The notes under the pieces are model-generated. The model was not told the origin of the DNA, ran no database searches, and saw only the letters and a program-made list of their open reading frames with translations. Source: Rhizophagus irregularis (Eukaryota > Glomeromycota > Glomeromycetes > Glomerales > Glomeraceae). From it: 64,000 nucleotides of DNA. The position numbers and the translations under genes are program-made. The stretch spans positions 6,481,001 to 6,545,000 of the forward strand of contig NC_089429.1 in assembly GCF_026210795.1 (NCBI RefSeq), read 5' to 3'. Shown here piece after piece: positions 58,600 to 64,000 of the stretch (positions are counted from its first letter, which is position 1; each line of letters opens with the position of its first letter).

Positions 58600-59820
58600 A
58601 TGGAGTCACTTTACGGTGAATTAAAAGTTGAAATCTTCAGATATGTGTTTACACCTATGTCACTCGTCCTCCTCAATCGTAACTGGTATTCTATGTCTCA
58701 AGATCCCCATGCTCGTGCTGAATGGATTATTTATAAGTATGGAGAGCACATGCTCTCTTTCACGCTGTCAGATTAGGGAATAATTTCATAACGGTAGGAA
58801 GTTGTGCAAATATTAGTATATATATATATATATATAAAATTATTTTAAGATATTTCATGCAACGATTGATGATTCAATTCGGTACTTATGACCCGAAATT
58901 GATTGAAATATAATATTAATGTTGACTATGTATGGAAAACTTCCTTACATAGCACCTGAGGTTTTTGTTGGAAGAGAATATACTTTTTATCGTTACAAAT
59001 TTTCACAAGAGGCAGCTGTAACGATTTAGAGTTATTTCATTATTTAACAGCCGGAGCTTTCACGATAAATGACGCACCAGCCATCCTTACCGGACACCTC
59101 AAATTTATCGAAGACTTAATTATTAATAAAAAATTTATACCCTTTCCACCTCGTCCAGTATATAATTCGTATTCTGGAGGTGTAGCTGAGAATTATCTAT
59201 CAAGAAATGGTTATGAGAATAATCGTCAAATTAATTTAATATAAAGGGCAATTCTAATCCATCTAATTATATTATGGAAGAAAATTATGAAATATGTAGA
59301 TTTAGTTGTGGAGGTTACTTTGCTCGTGTGTTTTCCCTCAAACCCACCGAATAATTGGGTATGCCCAAGTACCGACATTATAGTTTAGAAACTACAGAGA
59401 TTATTTAAGCTAGGTTTTCGACTAACTGATAAAATTACACGTAAAAATTTTTTTACGTCAAATTAATTTATGTTGTTCATACAACAGTTTGATAAATGTA
59501 AAATTACATTAAATATAGTAGTAACTTTTTACATAAAAAATTAGAGATCAATAGTTCAATAGACATCACGTGGGATGAAAAATGGGGGTTACTGGGGAAG
59601 AAATTGAAATGCGGTTAAATCAATATCAAGATATCAAGAACATATATTATTTGACATTCTTCCAAAATTTCATAAATTAAATTTGAAGATGAATTTCAAA
59701 AGTCCATTCTTTTCATCTCTTTTAAGTTTGACTAGAGGGTTTTCCAGATTTTATGGAAAAAACTATAAACTACACTTAGAAGAATTAGACTATTTTGAAA
59801 GCAACTCTGGATAATGATAT
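58600..59820 (+). pseudogene. Decayed F-box-like gene with kinase-like insertion
   Basis: ATG at 58600 opens MESLYGELKVEIFRYVFTPM then LNRNWYSMSQDPHARAEWII, an F-box-like N-terminus typical of a Rhizophagus family. The frame stops at 58774, but coding continues shifted (HAVRLGNNFITV), then RYFMQRLMIQFGTYDPKLIE (58848 on). From 58925 to 59008 unrelated sequence reads KLPYIAPEVFVGREYTF, like the activation segment APE motif of a protein kinase. The family resumes at 59009 with RGSCNDLELFHYLTAGAFTI, KKFIPFPPRPVYN, then shifted PSNPPNNWVCPSTDI and FKLGFRLTDKI, and an end EELDYFESNSG near 59810. Several frameshifts and stops mean the gene is dead. Family memory is not a search result. Confidence 0.6.
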
Positions 59821-60297
59821 TTTTTCGCATTTAATATAAGATAACAAGTGGATTTGGTGGAAAAATCTTATCACCACACCACTGAATTAAAGTAATAAAA
59901 ATAAAAAAATTTAATCCTATATTGAAAAAGCTTTATTATTTAATTTTTTAATATAAAATAAATTTAAAGGGAGCAATTTCTCGATCCCTAACCAATTTTT
60001 TATAAAAAGCGAAGTTTTTTTTTTTTGACTTGTATTAGTTTATTTATTTATTTATTTTATGGATAGAAAAATCAAGCCCTAATTAGAAATATAATAAGAA
60101 CTTAAGAACTATCCGAATCAGGATAGTAATATGTTGCATTATCAAAAGAAGAAGAAAAATTTGACTTGTATTAGTTGTTGATTAAATAACCAATTGTAGA
60201 AATTTGAGATCACGTGAGAATCTCCTTTTTATCCCGGCAAAAAAAAAATGTAAATATATAATATATATTTAAGTGTGATAGGCTAAAATAACGAACA
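59821..60297. other. Gene-free AT-rich DNA
   Basis: Nothing recognisable. GACTTGTATTAGTT occurs twice (about 60028 and 60162). Confidence 0.45.
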
Positions 60298-61195
60298 AAA
60301 TGTTCTTGTACTTGATAATGCACGAATTCATCATTATGAACGGTACAGGAACGCGACAAACGACAGTGCACATCCTCCGTCGGAGGATGAACAATTTGAA
60401 GATGCATTAGCGAGTCCTAAGTTATTGGCGATTTCGATAGTACCTAAAAGCAAAGAAGAGCTTGAAGATTATAACAAGTTGAACAATGGATTTAGTACCA
60501 GAATAAATGAGATTAACGGTTGAACAAATTTATAGTAAGGTTTGTTTTGTTTGCGTTGGAAAAGGTTTGCGGAACACGCGATCGAGTGGAAAATTTTCGA
60601 TCGTACTTCGAATATGTTTCCGTCAAGGCGTAAATTTAATGGGGTTTATTTTTAATGTATTAATTGGGGTTTTTTTTTGTTTTGGTTGTTTTGATTTAGC
60701 TTTCACAGAAGCAATTTTCTTTGTTTGTTTGTTTATATCAATTTTTTGGGGGTAGTAAAGATGGAAAAGCGGAAAATATAGAAAACAGGAAAATATTAAA
60801 TAATCAAAAAAAAAAAAAATGTTAAAAAATATTAGTTTAAAAAATTTATTAGTTAGTTAAATCATTTAGATAGAGGTCGGTTAGTTATAGAGTCATTAAT
60901 GGTTTGATGTTAATGTCTTAGGTATTTTTAAAAAATTATAAAAAATTATGTAATCTTTTAAGATTTAAATAATTAATAAAAATGCGTTACTAATTCAAAA
61001 ATTTCGGCATTATGAAGATATTATAGAATATATTGAAGCATTTGGTGGTCGTGTTGATATTTTACCCTCTTATTCTCTTGATTTTAATCCTATAGAAACT
61101 TGTTTTTCTGATATATTCTAGATATCCTCTTTTAAGAGCATGTTCTCAAATTACTTCACAAATGGCCGAAACATTTTATATAATTTATATGTAAT
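60298..61195 (+). mobile_element. Tc1/IS630-type (DDE_3) transposase fragment, split
   Basis: The left part reads NVLVLDNARIHHYE, the second-Asp motif (DNAxxHH) of IS630/Tc1-type DDE transposases. The right part, from about 61008, reads HYEDIIEYIEAFGGRVDI then LPSYSLDFNPIETCFS, the LPxYSPDxNPIE motif carrying the third catalytic acid. The two would be contiguous if 60341-61007 were absent. ACSQITSQMAETFY near 61139-61180 looks like the C-terminus. The first Asp region is missing, so this is a 5'-truncated, inactive copy. Confidence 0.75.
60341..61007 (+). mobile_element. 667-bp insertion inside transposase, 9-bp TSD
   Basis: CATTATGAA occurs at both edges (60332-60340 and 61008-61016), and removing one copy with the insert restores collinearity of the interrupted transposase. 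The insert starts with an open frame (60341-60523) rich in Glu/Pro/Ser/Lys (AHPPSEDEQFEDALASPKLL, SKEELEDYNKLNNGFSTRIN) and then an AT-rich tail. There are no clear inverted ends and no poly(A) at the border. A 9-bp duplication fits a MULE-type mechanism, and a retrocopied gene fragment is the alternative. Confidence 0.6.
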
Positions 61196-61559
61196 AGTAT
61201 AAACTAGTTTTACGCGATCGATCGATCGCAGCATGTATAACAATAACAATTAGGTCTGTCATATGTTTTACGTAATACATTTACGCTATACATATCATTA
61301 ATCAAAATTTGTTGACAAAATAAAAAAAGTCTTTTATTGTTTTATTATTGATCAGTAATTACAAAAAGAATTTGATCGATTGTTATTACGCATACTAAAA
61401 TTCCATAAACTATTTGTAAAATTTTGCCATCCTATTTGTTTACACTAAGATCATAAATCTGATTTACAGAAATTCGTTGTTCTTTAAAAATATCTTTAAA
61501 TCATGTTGTAAATTCTTCTCCATCACCTGATGATTCATCTAATTTACATCAAAAGATAG
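61196..61559. other. Spacer
   Basis: No gene; GATCGATCGATCGC at 61218 is a short simple repeat. Confidence 0.4.
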
Positions 61560-63990
61560 AACTTGTTGTTTAGGAAAAAATAATGTATTTGGTGGTGAAT
61601 TAGGTGTATCATTTCGATTATTTGTAATAGAATTTTGCATAAAAGAAATCATTTGAGGCGGGATATCAAAAAAAAAAATGGTGTCGTATTATTAATTTTC
61701 GATTTATTGATTATAATGCATGCTATGGAACTTCAATAAAAAAAAAATAAAAGACAGAGTAATACGAATTTCATTAATCGGGATGTCTATATAGAGTTAA
61801 ATTTGTCCAGTGAAAATTTGAATTTTGAGTAATAGGCGTTAAAGTTGTAGATATAGTCGTAGATGCTAAAATAATAATAAAATATAAGTATATAAATTAT
61901 ATTAGAATTTAAGAATTTACTAAAAATAATTAAGATGTTACCTGATCTTTGTTCGACTTGAATTGATTGAAACAGGTCTGACTTATTTCGATAGGAATCT
62001 GAACCATTATATTTTTTTTATGAATATGTACACTCTCCCACTGTCTATTATAAAAATCGCGTCTTCGTTAAAAAATAAATTTTTTAATTTTGTAAATAAA
62101 AATAAATAATATTTACCTACCAATTCCAGAAAGAAGGGAAATGTCACGACCATCACAGTTTATATTCGCATGGGCACTTTCTCCAACATTAGCATTATTT
62201 GGTGTTTGGAACCAAATAGTGTGATCCATTTTGGTGAATACATGTGAAATCTGATCTAAACCATATATACGAAGGCGAAGGGGGCGGAGAAAGAAGAGAA
62301 AGAAGAGGTGATAAAGGAGGATAAAACCCAACACTCGCCCATGATGAGAGTCATATCTGTGATCCGTTCGTTACATTCGGGCAAGTGTTGTACTGGATAT
62401 TATTCATTTTGTTACGAAATTTCTGCAATACTTTGTGATCGTCCTCGCTAATAGTAGTAGACGTTGTTGATCTGACGTGCATGTATCTATTATCATCCTC
62501 TCTTTGAATATGTTCGTTGTCATTTGGTTCGTTTATTTGCCGATCTTGTAGTTGATTCTTATTACGAGCTCGCAACACGCGTTTACGATTACCTTCCTGT
62601 GCTAAGCGAAGAACACGTTCCTCATCGATTCCCATTTCTTTTTTATCGTTTCTTCTTTTGCGAACGCTTTCTAGACGTTCTTTTCACTTTCTTGCGCGCG
62701 TTTTCGTTCGCTTTCTCGGTTTAGTCGAGCTTGCCATTGTTCCGCCGTCTCCTGTGCTTTAGCTTTTCGCTTTGGAACACGCCTATCCTTCACTCAGTCT
62801 ATATAAAAATTTAACGTTTAATATTTATTTAAGTAATTTTAATAAAATTAAATTTAGTAATTGTAATCGATTTAGATTGATATTAAAAGCCAAATAGTTT
62901 TGTTAACTACCTGCGGTTCCTGATTCTTTACAATACTCGATTTTGTTTAATATTTCTAAGATTTATTCTTGCGTGTTTAAAGAAGGTATTGCATACATAG
63001 AATTCCAAATTTCTCTTGATAATTTTCTTTCTTATCAATGATTCTATAATTAAGAAGATAATTAACAATTTAATATCAGCAATAATTAATAATTTCCAAA
63101 AAATTGTTATTTTATAACTGAACTTACCGTTTATAATGAACTTGACATAATTTATAAATATTTGTACGTGTTCAATTGGCGTTAGATGTGGATACTGTCC
63201 TAATTCCTAAACTTTTTAAAAAATTTTTTTTAACATTATAAATTTATCATTAAAATAATTAAAATATATAATTATTAATTTACCTAACGCTTGTCCTTTA
63301 TATTGGTCAGCAATTATACTGTACATCCTAATCCTTTGTTTCGCCTATATATCTTTTAATACAATTAAATAAGTCTTCAAATAAGTTTATCTGTTTCAAT
63401 ATTTTTAAATTTGTAAATCAGTAATTATAAATAAAAATTAATAGATATTATCATTAATCTCATTTTAACTTACTTTTTTGTACTTGAGGCTGATATACTG
63501 CTACTTCCCATTCATTTGTAATACCATGAATTCTTTTAAATGTCGTATCAATTTAAATATATGCTAATTCAGAAAGTGCTTGAGCGTCTACTTATTTCAA
63601 TATTTTAATTGATTTTAGATTGGATGGATGCAAATCACTTATTGCCTTTCCATTTAAATAGCTTTAATCACAGACCCTACTTATAATTATCAGTGAAAAT
63701 TGATTTGTAAGTTTTTAATTACTTCGTAATTATAAATATTATGCCATAACATACCAGCTAAAAGCTTCTTGCTGTTAAATCAAATTTGAAAATGGGCTGT
63801 GAGATCACGACGGAATAGTATGAAGCAATTCGGTTGTTTCCTCTGTTCCTTATTAGGGTTGTAATGGACTATTTTAATTTTTTTTTTATGATCCATGGTG
63901 ATTTCAAAATTGAAGAAACCCACTTTTTTATCTTCAGATAACATTTGCCAGATTTTTGAAGCAGCCTTTGCATTTATTTGAAATGTGCTG
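61560..63990 (-). pseudogene. Decayed multi-exon DNA transposase gene (MULE-like?)
   Basis: Running leftward, GT-AG-bounded segments read: NAKAASKIWQMLSEDKKVGF and NPNKEQRKQPNCFILFRRDL (63975-63760); ISDLHPSNLKSI, VDAQALSELAYI, stop, IDTTFKRIHGITNEWEVAVY (63651-63474; IDTTFKR is DDE-like); RMYSIIADQYKGQAL (near 63300); ELGQYPHLTPIEHVQIFINY (near 63200); LSREIWNSMYAIPSLNTQE (near 63000); DHTIWFQTPNNANVGESAHA, GRDISLLSGIG (62250-62110); DFYNRQWESVYIF (near 62050); and ITNNRNDTPNSPPNTLFF (near 61600). The order matches a repeated Rhizophagus transposase-like protein I recall. At least four in-frame stops show it is dead. It extends beyond the window's right edge. Confidence 0.5.
62335..62780 (-). 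mobile_element. Helitron-like segment inside transposase gene
   Basis: Between two transposase exons, the minus strand reads KRKAKAQETAEQWQARLNRE, then a stop and frame change, MGIDEERVLRLAQEGNRKRV, FRNKMNNIQYNTCP and, in another frame, MTLIMGEC. Repeated RxxR charged stretches followed by FRNKMNxIQxxxCPxC...MGECRRC is the N-terminal pattern of Rhizophagus Helitron Rep/helicase proteins (memory-based). No Rep (HUH) or helicase domain follows, so it is only a fragment. The plus-strand frame at 62524-62724 is its shadow. Confidence 0.45.
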
Positions 63991-64000
63991 CGAGATCACA

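Noticed and set aside
1-64000. LTR retrotransposon, Polinton or other capsid-bearing element, CRISPR array, rRNA
   Set aside because: I found no paired long terminal repeats, capsid or envelope-type protein, regularly spaced repeats or rRNA-like sequence.

Overview
The window looks like nuclear DNA from an arbuscular mycorrhizal fungus, most likely Rhizophagus irregularis or a close relative (inference; no search was run). It is very AT-rich, full of A/T homopolymers, gene-poor and repeat-rich. The gene families I can read are ones known to be expanded in that group: F-box/LRR proteins, a MATA-HMG protein, an Argonaute, and LINE, hAT, pogo, Tc1, MULE-like and Helitron-like elements. I found no rRNA, tRNA, CRISPR or bacterial-type operon.

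Layout. 0-5.3 kb holds three short non-autonomous DNA transposons with intact target-site duplications, plus hairpins. 5.7-15.4 kb is a large inverted duplication: two paralogous F-box genes (5749-7194 minus, 13913-15361 plus) point away from each other, with about 2 kb of related upstream DNA on each side and a LINE remnant in the spacer. 17.0-17.5 kb has a small two-exon gene of unknown function. 20-27 kb is intergenic DNA with a three-copy repeat, ending at an intact MATA-HMG gene (27122-27592). 28.8-34 kb has two decayed F-box genes and a recent direct duplication. 34-41 kb is mostly empty, with one MITE and imperfect direct repeats.

The 41-50 kb segment is a mosaic: an array of intron/exon-like units, LINE pieces in both orientations, a mitochondrial insertion (cox1 exon plus a LAGLIDADG endonuclease fragment), a broken multi-exon Argonaute gene, and a LINE RNase H region. 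50-58 kb is nearly gene-free with mini-repeats. 58.6-64 kb holds a decayed F-box-like gene interrupted by a kinase-like fragment, a Tc1/IS630-type transposase split by a 667-bp insertion with a 9-bp duplication, and a decayed multi-exon transposase gene interrupted by a Helitron-like segment.

Only four coding units look intact: two F-box genes, the small spliced gene and the HMG gene. The rest is a record of duplication, transposition and decay. The observations most worth following up are the Argonaute remnant, the cox1/LAGLIDADG insertion, the intron/exon-like array, the F-box inverted duplication and the nested transposons at the right end.
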